A stretch of 64,000 nt of DNA from Cymbidium sinense (taxonomy: Eukaryota; Streptophyta; Magnoliopsida; Asparagales; Orchidaceae): the NCBI GenBank assembly GCA_021442155.1, contig CM038225.1, forward strand, positions 83,588,925-83,652,924, given 5' to 3'. Positions 1-11,049 of the stretch are shown one piece after another. The notes below the pieces were generated by a model that saw only the letters and a program-made list of their open reading frames with translations, made no database searches and was not told where the DNA came from. Each line of letters starts with the position of its first letter. Within the stretch, counting starts at the first letter, position 1. The translations under genes were made by a program, and so were the position numbers.

Positions 1-900
1 GTTGTGAGCTTGAATCATTTTGGGCTTGTATAACTCGAGATTTTGGCATGCACGTAGGCAAGTTTCCTCTAAACCTTTGAGCTCTTCTAACCGCAACTTA
101 GCATTCTACTCTATAGTGATCTTGTTACCCAATGCTATCCTTAGTGATAGAAGTTGAACTTCTAAAGGAAGAACGGCTTTGGACCCATACACTAAGAAAA
201 TGGGTGAGAGTTGGAGTTATGTGGTGCGGTAGCCCACAAGGCTTCAACCAACTACTGCTTCCACTATCGCTATTATCATCAAGAGTCTTCTTCAAGATCC
301 GATGAGAGTTTTGTTGAATGCTTCTACTAAGCCATTAGCTGGGTAGATGGTGGAGTATCTCCAATCTATACCATGTATTCTGGCAAAGCTATTGATCTTC
401 ATGCTTTTGAATGCAGTACCATTATCGGATATAATTCATCAAGGCACCCCGAACCTATATACGATATGGTTTCTAAAAAAATTGAAGCACATGGTGAGCT
501 GTGACCTCTCTGAGTGGGATGGCTTTCGCTCACTTGGAAAAGTAGTCTGTGGTAGCTAAGATGAATCGATACCCCTTGGAAGAAGGAGGATCAATCGGAC
601 CTACAATGTCGGTACCCCAACACTCAAATGGCCATGAAGCCAAAGTAGGGTGTAGAATGTTGGTGGAGGACCACACCGCACTGATAGTGATTGATATCCT
701 AGCTATGTCCATGCATAAATCATAAGGGCAAGTAGTATCCAAGTCTTTGATCTTCATCTTCATCTTGATTGATTGAGCTACATAAACCTGAGTGTACCTC
801 GGTTACAATGCCATGGGCTTCATGTTTGTCTAAATAATGTAACCACATTTGGTCAAAGGATTGTCGGTATAAGGTGCCATCAACAAGAGCATAAGAGAGA
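1..900 (-). pseudogene. Integrase of copy 1, broken, C-terminus outside window
   Basis: The minus strand carries a Ty3-type integrase. A peptide at 530-763 holds a degenerate zinc-binding start, then the core beginning WPFECWGTDIVGPIDPP and ending TTDYFSK. The Asp of GTDIVG is the expected first catalytic residue. The second catalytic Asp is still readable around position 421 as SDNGTAF, but stops precede it, so the frame is broken. Position 1 corresponds to about 38,123 of copy 2, so the GPF/Y-like C-terminal part lies outside the window. Integrase would join element cDNA to chromosomal DNA; this copy cannot encode a full protein. Confidence 0.8.
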
Positions 901-905
901 GCTCT

Positions 906-1500
906 CTATTTCACCTGATGGGCTTGTGATTTCTCTTGAGGTAGTTTGCTAGTGTTCAAGTAATCTATGAATGGTTGCCTCCAATCCTTTTGTCCATTTT
1001 GGCAATACAACCTCCCCTTCAAGAGAAAGTCTCTGATGAGTTCAACATCAATAAGGGATAAGACTTGTCTATTTTGGACCCTTATTGAAATGGACTCATC
1101 TTCCTGACATGCGCTTCTTTTGAAAGTTTGGCCAAGCATCTGCTACATTTTCTCTGGGAACCTTGTAGATGGTGACTTCGTGAATTTGGGCCAATGCCTT
1201 CATGGTATACTCATAGTAGTAATGATGAAGCTTGAGTAGGACCCACAATTTGGTTGATGACCAACCGAGAATCCCCAAAGATGTTGATGCTCTTGACACC
1301 GACATAGTGATGGCTAACTCTGCACTAGTAATCAAAGCCTCATACTCGCTTCATTGTTGGTGGTTGGAAAGATAGTATGAGAATCTCATCATATCGCTTT
1401 GAGTTAGAAGAACTATTCCTACCCCGCCTTTTCTAGAGAGATCATGGTGCTTCACCTTAAGAAAAGAAGCAACACCATCAAAATACATCTCCCATTATGG
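906..1500 (-). pseudogene. Second (archaeal-like) RNase H of copy 1 and linker to integrase
   Basis: Peptides at 1,096-1,335 and 906-1,139 (minus) match the C-terminal half of the extra RNase H and the linker toward integrase. The pattern NVADAW corresponds to the N-x-x-ADALA end of this domain. The same domain is far clearer in copy 2 (39,402-39,806). In the Tat clade the extra RNase H lies after the Ty3-type RNase H and before integrase, exactly this position. It would help remove the RNA strand during reverse transcription. Two overlapping frames mark at least one frameshift. Confidence 0.65.
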
Positions 1501-1559
1501 TTGCCGCCTCCCTAAGTTCATGATTTGTTCATCGGAGATCATTACTAAGAGAGAATCAG

Positions 1560-2990
1560 TGAAGTGGTGTGTTGCTAAGAAATCGCTGTCTTCCTTTTAC
1601 CATGGAGGGTACAAATGTGATATCAAACTAGAGAGAATCATGGACCAACGTGCCAAATCTGAAAAGCATTGGTCGTGTCATGAGATACTACAGTGGATTG
1701 GTTCGAGATCAAGTTCACCTTATGAGAAAGCATGTAGTCATAGCTTGAAGCAAAGATCAAAGCTAGGCAATGTTTCTCAATAGGTGGATAGTTTTTCAGA
1801 ATTGATGACAATCGAGGTAGTATAGAGAGCTTTCCTTCCTCATCATTGGCTTGGCCAATAGAGCCGAGAGAGTCATCCAATGAAAGTAAAGGATCATGGC
1901 TTGATAGGGGTCGCTAGAATTGGTGGCTTCACCAAATACTCTTGATGTTCAAATGCGACTTATCATCCCACTTGAACTTAGCATCCTTTTTGACAAGTGC
2001 TAAGAATGGCTTGCATCTCCTCGATAAGTTTGAGATAAAGCATCTTAGATATGCCATCCATCCTTGAAAGGATCTGAGTTGAGTTAAACTCTTAGGAGGT
2101 GGCATTTCTAAGATAGCTTTAATCTTTTCAGGATCTATTTCTATTCCATAGTGTGAACAACAAACCCAAGAATTTCTTGTGACTCCAAATGCATACTTCG
2201 GGATTCATTTTGAGGTTATATTATCTTAACCATTCAAAACTACTCTCAAGTCAAAGAGATGGTCTTTCTTTTCTATTCTGATTACTAGATCATCAACGTC
2301 ACTCAACTCGATGATGGATGAGTTCATTGAAGATCCGAGTCATGGCCCTGGTATGTAGCACCAGATTTTAAGGTCGAAAAGGCATGACCCTATAATAAGA
2401 TTCTCGGGTTCAAAAGCGTGTTTCTTTCATCTTCAGGAGACATCTTGATTTGGTATAGCCAGATGACCCATCCATGAAAGAGAACACTACATGAGATGAG
2501 GCATGTCCACCATTAATTTTGGTATAGGAAGAGGAAACTCATCCTTAGGACATGCCTTATTTAAGTCCTAAAATTGATGCAAATGAATTTGGCCATTCTT
2601 CTTCTTAACTGGGATGACACTAGCTAACCAAGTAAGATATTTTTCTTCCTTGATGAAACCAGCATCGATCAATTTCTTGACTTCAAAATGACCTGTTGTT
2701 CAATTTCTAATCGCATGCTTCTAGGAGCTTGCTTAATAGGGTAATTAGGGATCTATTGCTTTAATTACTACATCGAGATAATCTCGCATTTTCATAACTC
2801 CATGAAAGCGGTCTTTAAACTTCGGTCAATAGCCTAACTAAGTCATTGGTTTCTTCTTCATTCATTAGCCTAATATGTTGAGGATTTTCTTATCCGAGGT
2901 TGATTTCTTTAAGCTTGTCATTGTTGAATGAATCTCTTCAAATTCTAGTGTGCCTCTTTGACTTGGAGATCATCGGATCATAAACACACA
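1560..2990 (-). pseudogene. Reverse transcriptase and Ty3-type RNase H of copy 1
   Basis: At 1,638-1,880 the minus strand gives the end of the Ty3 RNase H, with the recognisable run YPPIEKHCLALIFA. Higher coordinates align with the RT of copy 2 (40,172-41,310) throughout. The catalytic YxDD box near 2,290 now reads SDVDD, so the tyrosine is lost while the Asp pair remains. No reading frame longer than about 80 codons survives in the RT part, so this is more decayed than copy 2. The product would have copied element RNA into DNA in cytoplasmic particles. Confidence 0.7.
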
Positions 2991-3880
2991 TTCTCATAAG
3001 AGTTGGGGATGTGTGAGAAGAACTATCGATTCCAAATGGTTGGTAACAACTAGGCAATAATCTTCATCATCTTGGACCCACTTGTCAATCCTACTCTTGA
3101 TTGTGCTTCCCTACCTATTGTTCCATAGCTTTTCAAAGTATTGACCATGCTGCTTGGACCATGTGAGGAACTAAACCTTTCTATAAGATTTTGAACACAA
3201 GGAGTAAAAGTCAAAAGGTAATTCCATTAATTCTTTAAAAGTATCTTCCTCAAGCTACATCAACTTTAGGCTTGAGGATGATGAAAAATAACTTTACGCT
3301 TCATGTCCTTTGGAAGACTTAGGGACTTCCTTAACTACTAAACCTTCAACTTTCTAAGATGTAAGTGAGGTAAGAGCTAAGGTTCTCGCCTAATAGTTTC
3401 ACATAAACCATTTGAATACTTTGCTTTGCTTGGAGGCGGTCTTCATCTCCATCAAAGTCACCTCAATGGAACCCGGAGAGTTGGTTGGTATACTAATCAC
3501 ATTAGACTCATCCTGGTTGGATTCCAAGTCTATGTGAATAGTAGGGGTACTCAATGAACACGACCTCTATTGGTGAAGGCCAACTAGGGTCTCCCACCTC
3601 ACAGGCCTCTGTTTTACGCCTCTCACACGGTGGAGGTTGAGCCATCTACCCACATGTCCATATGGAATGAACTATGGGTGGAATGTGATATGCGATCTAT
3701 TTCTTCTTCAATTCCCCTTTCTTGTTCACTTGGACTTTCTTTTTCTTTTCATTTTCTTTTATTCTTTTCTTTTGCTTCATTTTCTTTTCTTTTGTATTTG
3801 CATTTGAATTTTGTCCAAGTTCAGAAAGGTGTTTTGAGGAAGATAATAGGTCCCATCCTCATAAATCTCAACCTCTCTAA
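2990..3880 (-). other. Protease-RT spacer of copy 1 with purine-rich tract
   Basis: This stretch lies between the protease and RT blocks. At about 3,690-3,800 the plus strand is a long TTTTCTT-rich run, that is purine-rich in element sense. Copy 2 keeps a matching run at 42,120-42,190, where it reads as a Lys/Glu-rich linker. No other domain is visible. Confidence 0.5.
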
Positions 3881-3889
3881 AATGGCTTT

Positions 3890-4210
3890 TCATTCATTGA
3901 GGTACTTTCTAACTTTTGACTTGATGCATTGATGAAGGGAGGATGGAATGATCTTGTTCTGTATCCAAGGCCTACCAAGTAAAGTAGTGAATGAAGTATT
4001 CAAATCAATGATGTAGAACTTTGATCTTCCGGTCCACCGATCTCCAATGGTAACACTATAGAACCTAAAGCGCTCACCTTGATCATTGAATCCTCTCAAC
4101 ATCATCCTATCTCTTGAGTGTAGAGATGTCGATCTTCAAATAAGGGTCTTTAGACTCATAATGTTCATGCACTGAATCCATGAGAACCACAGTCAACTAT
4201 CCATGTGATG
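3890..4210 (-). pseudogene. Aspartic protease of copy 1
   Basis: The minus-strand peptide at 3,890-4,105 contains FYIIDLNTSFTTLLGRPWI and then IIPSSLHQCIK, a hallmark of the Tat/Athila protease C-terminus. Upstream in element sense, near 4,180, a VDCGS motif fits the catalytic D-[TS]-G triad with substitution, and the Asp is retained. Copy 2 has the same block at 42,295-42,660. The protease would cut the Gag-Pol polyprotein. The frame is interrupted between the catalytic motif and the C-terminal block. Confidence 0.7.
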
Positions 4211-7200
4211 TATGGGGGGCGGTGCTCAAGTCCCCTAGAAGAAGGTCTTCATCTGAAGGTGATCCCTTGGGCTTCTTTTGCATAATGTGCTTCCTCACCT
4301 ATTCAGTGCTAAGCATATCAAGATCAAGGAGGGCCTTGATTAGATTCCCTCATCTCTTTGGATAAGACAAGGGCATCATATATGCTTAGCTTAGATGGCA
4401 ACTTTCTTAGATGAGAAAGGATGTTGTAGTCCACCTTCAGCTGGTCTTCCATAAGCATATCCAAGGGTGGAGCATCTTGTGGAAGGGCTTCTCAATCTTC
4501 AGTACCAATGACTTATTTTCCTCTATCTTGAGGTGTTGTCTTAGATGGTAGAACCTTGCCACTACGGAGGTTGACTTCGATAATCTCTTGAGGCAAGGTG
4601 GTGGAAGGTTCTACACTTGCTCACAAACTTCTCCTATGGGACTCTCAGTGGATGATTCCAAGTCTATCTCAGAGGTGAACCCATAAAGTTGGAAAGTCCA
4701 ACAATCGAGAAGGAAGATCAAAATTATTATAGTTATTAGACTTGAAGAGTTATCATTAGGAATAGAAGAAGATAACTCATGAAGAGCAGATGTAATTCAA
4801 ACTAGCTTTATTCTTTAATTTCTTGGAATTATTTGGAGGTACAAGTAGAAGTCAAGTAGAGTGAGTGGAGTAAGGATTTGATGCCCTTATCACACAAGAG
4901 TTCTACTAGTAGAAATAGAAGAGCTAGAAATGGAAGAAGTCAGTGTGGAAGCTACAAGGCTGGACATGGGTGGGTTTGTGCTAAAAGGGCTATCCGGCGC
5001 ACATCTTGCTATGAGCTCCACTTTCTAGAGTTGGCTGCAACTTGCAAACCTTCCTTGGTGTTGGAGGTTTGATGACTCAGCACCTAAGGAAAGCTTTTTG
5101 ATCTTCTAAATAATTTTCTTAGAGGTTTTAGACAAAGAAATGTCCCAACCTTCTTTGGTTTTGGTAGGATCACTTGTATCCCCAAGGATTACCCTAATGG
5201 AACTATGAGATTTTTTTACAAGGTATTCCTTTGAGATAACTTTAGCACCGGTCTTAAAACTATGTTCAAGCTAGTTGAATGTGAAGCAATCCTCCAAAAT
5301 GTGGCTAGCATCAGTGGTAAGGGCAAAAGTTTGGATCATGACTTTTCTACTTCCTCATCTCTAGGCTTGTAGCTAAAATTTTCTTTGAGATTCTTAAAGA
5401 TTTTCTTAATTACCTCCCTCTTAGAATAAGGTTTGTTTAACTTATCTAAAAGAGTAGGTGGACCATAGCTACTGTCATGGATATGCACACGGGGTGGTGG
5501 TATGGTTGAGGTTGTGCTATGGAGTTTGTGGAGGCGGTATGGTATGGCTGTGGTGGAAAAGGAGGTGGAGGATCGAGGTTGGTCTCTCTTGATCTCTGGC
5601 TACTTCCTTTGTCTCTTGCTACTACTCGGCTTCTTTTCATAGACCTTCATAGGCAATTGATCTTGAAAAAAAGGCAATTTGGCCTCTCCTTGTAGACTAG
5701 CCACTTGTTGATTAGCTTCTCAAATGTCTTGATGAAGAAGCCCTTAAGCATGAAGGAGGGCCATGGATATTCTTCAAGAGAATCTCAATGGCATGTTGTT
5801 TATTGTGGTTCACACTTCATACTCGAGTTACCATCGAAGAATATAATCAACAAGTGACTCACGGGTGTATTGTGCTACCAGATCACCTTAACCCTTTGAG
5901 CTCAAATCTCTTGATGAAGAGTTTTCTAACAAATATCTTCTTGAACCATTGGAAGTTCAAATACCAATCAAAAAATGCTAGAAAGATAAGAGTCTAAAAG
6001 CGGCGCCACACACGTTAGCCAAATAACTATATGTTGCCTATTCCACTTCATCAAAGCTTTTGAAGGAAGGAGGCAAACCCTTGGGATCTTGGATAGAATT
6101 CCTCTGGGTAGGGTCTACCCTTTGGGCGATGATCCTCCAGGCTTGAGCCAAAGCTTCCTTCACTGTTGCTCAACCATGGATTTTTATATCTTTTCTTGTA
6201 TGGAGGTACTTTCCACTACCTTCCTAGGTTAGTGCTACCTTGCTCAATGGGAGGTAGAGTCTTGGGGTAAGACATGCACTAACTCAGTGACATCGTTGTA
6301 ATGGGATGGAGGGCTTGTTTTTTGAAACCGACACTACTAACAAGTCTTATAGTGATGTGCCATCCTATCAATCTGTCATCCTTCTCTCGAGTTTGGTTGT
6401 ATTGATTCTTGATATCAACCTCATGATCCTCATCACCTTCCATGGCTTGTTCCCAGAAGAGATCTCTAGTATCATGCATACTCAGAATCCCCATCAAGTC
6501 ATCTTCATTGGGATCAAAGTGACTCTCTTTCTTCGACCAGGCATACCCCAAGATCTCCTTCTTCCATGAAAATAATGTGCAACTATCTCATCTAAGAATG
6601 ATCTAACTTCAGTACAAAATAGTTTTGCGTGTGATCTTTCATGCACTAGAGGCATGACCTCCTTTTGGTCAATCACACGTGTACTCCTAGATGAATGATA
6701 CTCACATTGCTAAAGCTGTGGGTAATAATCCTAGGATGTTCCTCTCTACTGCTGAACTCATCTAGAATATCTATAACTTGTAACCATCTCCACATCCGCG
6801 TGTGGGAGTTGGTGAAGGAGCGACCATGATGCTGGGGTGCCACTCCTTCCACCACCAGGGAAGAAGGTTGGCGAGAGCTCAACCCCTACCATAATGGGTG
6901 GTGTAGGAGGTAGGATCCCTTGGCCATAGCGGATCACCAGGGGTGTACTTTTCCCGGATGCGCCTTCATGGCCTTAGATGGAATGGGAGATGCTAAACTC
7001 CTGATGGGATGGCGGGGTAGAGTGGGGTGGAGACACCATTGACTCTGTATGAACTACCCTCATGGTGGCTGTCCGGTGAGAAGAATCTATCGGTATATGG
7101 TGGGTGGCGTCGAAAGGAAAATCAAAGTAGAAGCGACGTGATGCGAACCTCCATCTCTCTAGTAACATGTGATGTATGGGCCTCACGGGCCCTCTCCTGA

Positions 7201-7870
7201 TGAATCTTCCTCCCATGCTATGGGGATAGATCAAAGGTCAAACTGTGGACTTCATGCTCTCACCTACTAGGTGTATAGAAATTGGGTGGGTGTATGACCT
7301 CTACTCCTAGAAACTGCTGGCTGTAAGTGCACCACTGGAGGAGGTGATGAATGGATCCTCCTAGCATCCTCTCTTTCTAATCCAGAGAGAGGATGAAACT
7401 AGTTTCCTATAGCCAGTGGTGAATTGATGATAGGAGACTCATCCATGGCTGATTGAGCTGCTACCTCTAGCTCCCTAGTTATCCGAGTGAGGAACCATTT
7501 GATCATACGTTCTTATCTTTCTTGGTAGGATGGGAGGAGTAGAGCTAGACCCCTCAAATGTGGGGAGGCAAGCCCTGAGACTGGGAGCCTTACCCTTAGG
7601 GTACATGGTAGGGTGCTAGCTGGGCAACATGCAACTCTGGATGAACTGGCTGGTACTATGCTGGCACGTAATAGCTAAAGTGTGTACTACCAGCTTTCCT
7701 CTTTGAGGAGACATCAATCGAGGTAAGTCTATCGATTACCCGGCTTTGCTCACCTCTTGGGGAATGTGGTGAGAATCAATCTGGCCTCAAACAGTGAATC
7801 GGTGGGTATGGTCCAACGAGGAAGTCTGATCTAAAGCTAGATCCATAGGGAAGGTGAAGACAAATTTTAG
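4211..7870 (-). pseudogene. Gag region of copy 1, heavily decayed
   Basis: The region aligns by eye with copy 2 at 42,660-46,700. Near 5,300-5,330 the minus strand reads FCPYH, a stop, then PHFG, the remnant of the CPYH...GH zinc-knuckle-like motif seen intact in copy 2. Around 6,060-6,130 the sequence matches the start of the gag core of copy 2 (44,700-44,770). Toward 6,279-7,234 only short acidic or mixed peptides remain and I recognise no domain. Gag would form the particle shell. Stops are frequent and the start codon cannot be identified. Confidence 0.55.
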
Positions 7871-7982
7871 AGACCAATTTCACTAGCGCGACTGAATGTA
7901 TCTTGACTTTAAAGAATGCAATGAGAAATGAACTTGTCGATTTTTATCTCCATAGATTTTTTTTGAATTTTGAATTTGAAAT
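7871..7982 (-). other. Junction between gag remnant and leader of copy 1
   Basis: Short AT-rich stretch with no recognisable start codon context and no counterpart of the 46,685 start of copy 2. Confidence 0.35.
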
Positions 7983-10178
7983 TTGAACCCATCCAACAAC
8001 TTGGAAGTGTTAAGTGGGGTTCAAATGATTTGAAGATTGATTGAAAGAGGAATTTGAATATGAATCCAAACTTCAACAAATTTAGGTATGTTGAAATATG
8101 GATTCAAAATTTTGATAGGATGCTTCCATAGGTTCATTGTTTTTGAATTTGAATTTTTTTTTTTGAGGACCCTCCTTTAACAAATTTGGTATGTTAAAGT
8201 AAGGGTCAAATGATTTTGTTTGATTGTTTTGGAATTTCTTACTTAGCAAATTTAGGTATGCTAAGTAAGTGAAAGTGATTGTTTCTTTTTTTAATTTTGT
8301 TTTGTTTTGATTTTGGAAAATTTAGGTATAGCTTTAGTGAAGAATCTAAGTGTGTTTTGTTTAAAATTTTTTTTGAAAATAAGATTCTTAGGAAATTTAG
8401 GTATGCTAAGAAAATCCTAAATGTTTCATTTGTTTGGAATGTTTTTTATTTTTGAAAAGGGTAGGATCCTTAGAAAATTTGGTATGCTAAGGAAATCTTA
8501 AGTGTTTCATTTTATTTTGATGTGTTTTGAATGTGGGGACTCAACTTTAGCAAAGTTGGTATGCTAAAGATGAAGTCTCACTTTGTTTTTTGAAATGGAA
8601 ATTTCACTTAGCAAATTTGAGATGCTAAATGAAATTCAAATGGTGTGTTTAAAATTTTGATTTCATTTTGGTTTTGAAAATGGAAACTTCTCCTTAGCAA
8701 ATTTGGTATGCTAAGGGAAGAAGTATTTGAAAATTTTTGTTTTGACTTTGGAAACTTAGCAAATTTAGTATGCTAGGTGAAGTTCAAAATTTTTGAAAAT
8801 GTTTGATTTTGGATTTGGAAACTTTACTAGCAAATTTGAGTATAATGAAGTTCAAATATGTTTGAAATTTTGAATTTTGAATTTGGAATACTTAATTTGG
8901 GTATGTTAAATGAAGTTCAAATAAAATTTTGAAATATGATTGTTGATTTTGATTTTGGATTTGGAAACTTCACTTAGCAAATTTGATTATAAATGAAGTT
9001 CCAAATATGTTTTGAAAATTTTGATTTTTTTTGAATTTGGAACTTTGACTTAACAAATTTGGGTATGTTAATGAAGTTCCAAAATTTGTTTGAAAATTTT
9101 AAAATATGATTGTTGATTTTGATTTTGGATTTGGAAACTTCACTTAGCAAATTTGAGTACTAAATGAAGTTCCAAAATGTATTTAAATTTGATTTTTTTT
9201 GGAGACTTTAACAAATTTGTATGTTAAATGAAGTTCCAAATGTGTTTGAAAATTTTAGTTTTGGGTTGGAATTCACTTAACAAATTTGGGTATGAAGTGA
9301 GGCCAAATGTGTTTGAAAATTTTGAAATATTTGATTTTGATTTTGGATTTGGAACTTCAACAATTTGATGTTTTGTTTTTTGAAATTTTGATTTTGGATT
9401 TGGAAACTTTCTTAACAAATTATTTCCAAATGTGTTTGAAAATTTTAAAATTTTGATTTTGATTTTGGATTTGGAAACTTCATTTAACAAATTTGGTATG
9501 TAAATGAAGTTCCAAATGTTTTTGAAAATTTTTGAAATATGATTGTTGAAGTTTAATGTTTTGAAAGAGGACTTCCATTCAAATTTAGATGTAGAATGGA
9601 GATCAATTTATTTTGAAATATGAAATTTTTTTGTTTTTGTGTGATTGTTGCTTTTTGAAAGAGGAATTCCAACTTAAAACATATGTGAAATATGTTTATG
9701 TGGGATTTCTAAATGATATTTATTTTAGTTGGGAATGAAATCTTCATTTAATAAATTTGGAATATTAAATGAAGGTGTTCATGTTTTTTTTAATTTTAAT
9801 TTTACAAATGAACTTTCATTCAATAAGTGTGAGTGTATTGAAATAAAAATTTCATGTGATTTGAAAACTTTATGATTATGATTGTGATTTTGAAAAGATG
9901 ATTGTTCATTTTATTTTGAAAATGAAATCTTCATCAAAGTGAATTGAAAGAAGATATTCATTTGTGCTTTTAAAAAATGTTATTAATTTTATTTTTTGAA
10001 AATCCCTACATGTAACAATTATGAAAATTGTTAAATGAGGGTGACAAAATTTTGTGGAAAATATTTTTTTAAGTGCATTTTTGAAAAGGTGCTTTTGAAA
10101 AGCAAAGTTCTTTATGGAAGATTTATTATTTTAGGATGAACCTTTCCTTATCATGAAAATGATAAGGAGGAAGTCTTT
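7983..10178 (-). repeat. Leader stem-loop array of copy 1 (about 28 imperfect units)
   Basis: The stretch between gag and the primer binding site is a tandem series of inverted repeats spaced about 65-130 bp apart. The usual plus-strand unit is a stem such as CTTCATTTAGC, a loop close to AAATTTGGGTAT, and the complementary stem GCTAAATGAAG, separated by TTTTGA-rich spacers. Stems differ between units yet still pair: CTTACTTAGC/GCTAAGTAAG near 8,240, CCTTAG/CTAAGG near 8,470, CTTTAGC/GCTAAAG near 8,545, TTTAAC/GTTAAA near 8,175, CTTCATTTAATA/TATTAAATGAAG near 9,742, CCTTATCAT/ATGATAAGG near 10,145. Several units at 8,820-9,420 have lost one arm. In the element transcript the array would lie in the 5' UTR. 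Confidence 0.85.
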
Positions 10179-10388
10179 AAGATGTTTTTCTTTTATTTAG
10201 ATATCATTTTACCCATTGGAGGGAATGGGGTTTTAAGACCAACAAGGAATGCGGTCCTAAAACCTAAAGATGTTGGCTAACTCAACTCAAGAATGAAATG
10301 AGCTAAGTGCCGTGAAGGATAGTCTTGGATTCATACCAAAGTACAAACATACTCAAAGATCATTTACCAAAGATGGAGAGAGGAACCA
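10179..10388 (-). other. Conserved leader between PBS and stem-loop array, copy 1
   Basis: About 200 bp just inside the PBS. It is clearly similar to 47,660-47,860 of copy 2, including the shared blocks GTCCTAAAACCTAAAG and AAAGATGG. No coding potential is seen. Its conservation and position suggest an untranslated leader, perhaps with packaging or priming signals. Confidence 0.6.
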
Positions 10389-10404
10389 TCCCAGTGAGTC
10401 GCTA
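10389..10404 (-). other. Primer binding site of copy 1 (decayed tRNA-Arg type)
   Basis: The plus strand reads TCCCAGTGAGTCGCTA, a mutated form of the copy 2 site TCCCCAGCGGAGTCGCCA. The C-to-T and G-to-A differences are what CpG methylation decay would give, together with one lost base. Confidence 0.75.
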
Positions 10405-10419
10405 GAAAAAATGTGGAAA

Positions 10420-10478
10420 AATTTCTATAAGAGTCACCTTTCAAATCGGAAATGAAAGGAACAGACCTTATAGAAATT
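10420..10478 (-). other. Stem-loop at the U5 end of the copy 1 LTR
   Basis: AATTTCTATAAG at 10,420-10,431 pairs with CTTATAGAAATT at 10,467-10,478, twelve perfect base pairs. An inner CCTTTCA/TGAAAGG helix adds seven more. It lies directly beside the PBS, where retroelements often have U5 stem structures used in priming. Confidence 0.6.
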
Positions 10479-11049
10479 CATCTTTTTTAGGATGCACAGA
10501 TGTAGATGTACTTATTCATTGATCATCATCATAAAATAGTGTACTATCTCAAAAGAGTCACTACCCTTTAATGGACCTAATCACCTCAATAAGGACTCTA
10601 AGGATGATGGTGCATATGTAAGATTCTTCCCTACTTTACATGGAAAAGTAAGCATTTATTTTAAAGGTTCATTAAGTTCCCTACAGGGCAAGCCCCATAG
10701 TTAATTACATCTAAGGATGGGATCCCTTAGGAAAACTCTCGATTAAGGTAAATGATCATTGAAGATTTCAATAGGAAAGGACTATCGATTGGTTTATGTT
10801 TGAAGATCAAATGAGATTGATCAAAAGGGAGTTATTATCAAAGCCAAAATGGAAGATAAGTAGGAGATGCCCGATGCTAGGAAACCTAGCAAGCATCTCA
10901 AACTATCTATAGTTGGGCTTTACATTTTAAATTGATTTAGTTTGAGTTGCATTTTTTATTAGAAATTTAGACTTAAGATTCCTTAACACAAGATTAAGGA
11001 AATGCTAAGGTGAGGAATTATGCTTATGGCACAAGGGGAGAAGCAACCT

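Noticed and set aside
347..559. Plus-strand ORF as a gene
   Set aside because: It is the antisense of the integrase core. The same is true of plus-strand ORFs at 5,788-5,997, 38,511-38,696, 44,504-44,734, 60,615-60,896 and 62,167-62,421.
7983..10178. CRISPR-like or centromeric satellite array
   Set aside because: Units are degenerate inverted repeats of variable length inside a retroelement leader, with a matching array at the same place in copy 2; spacers are not unique and the genome is a plant's.
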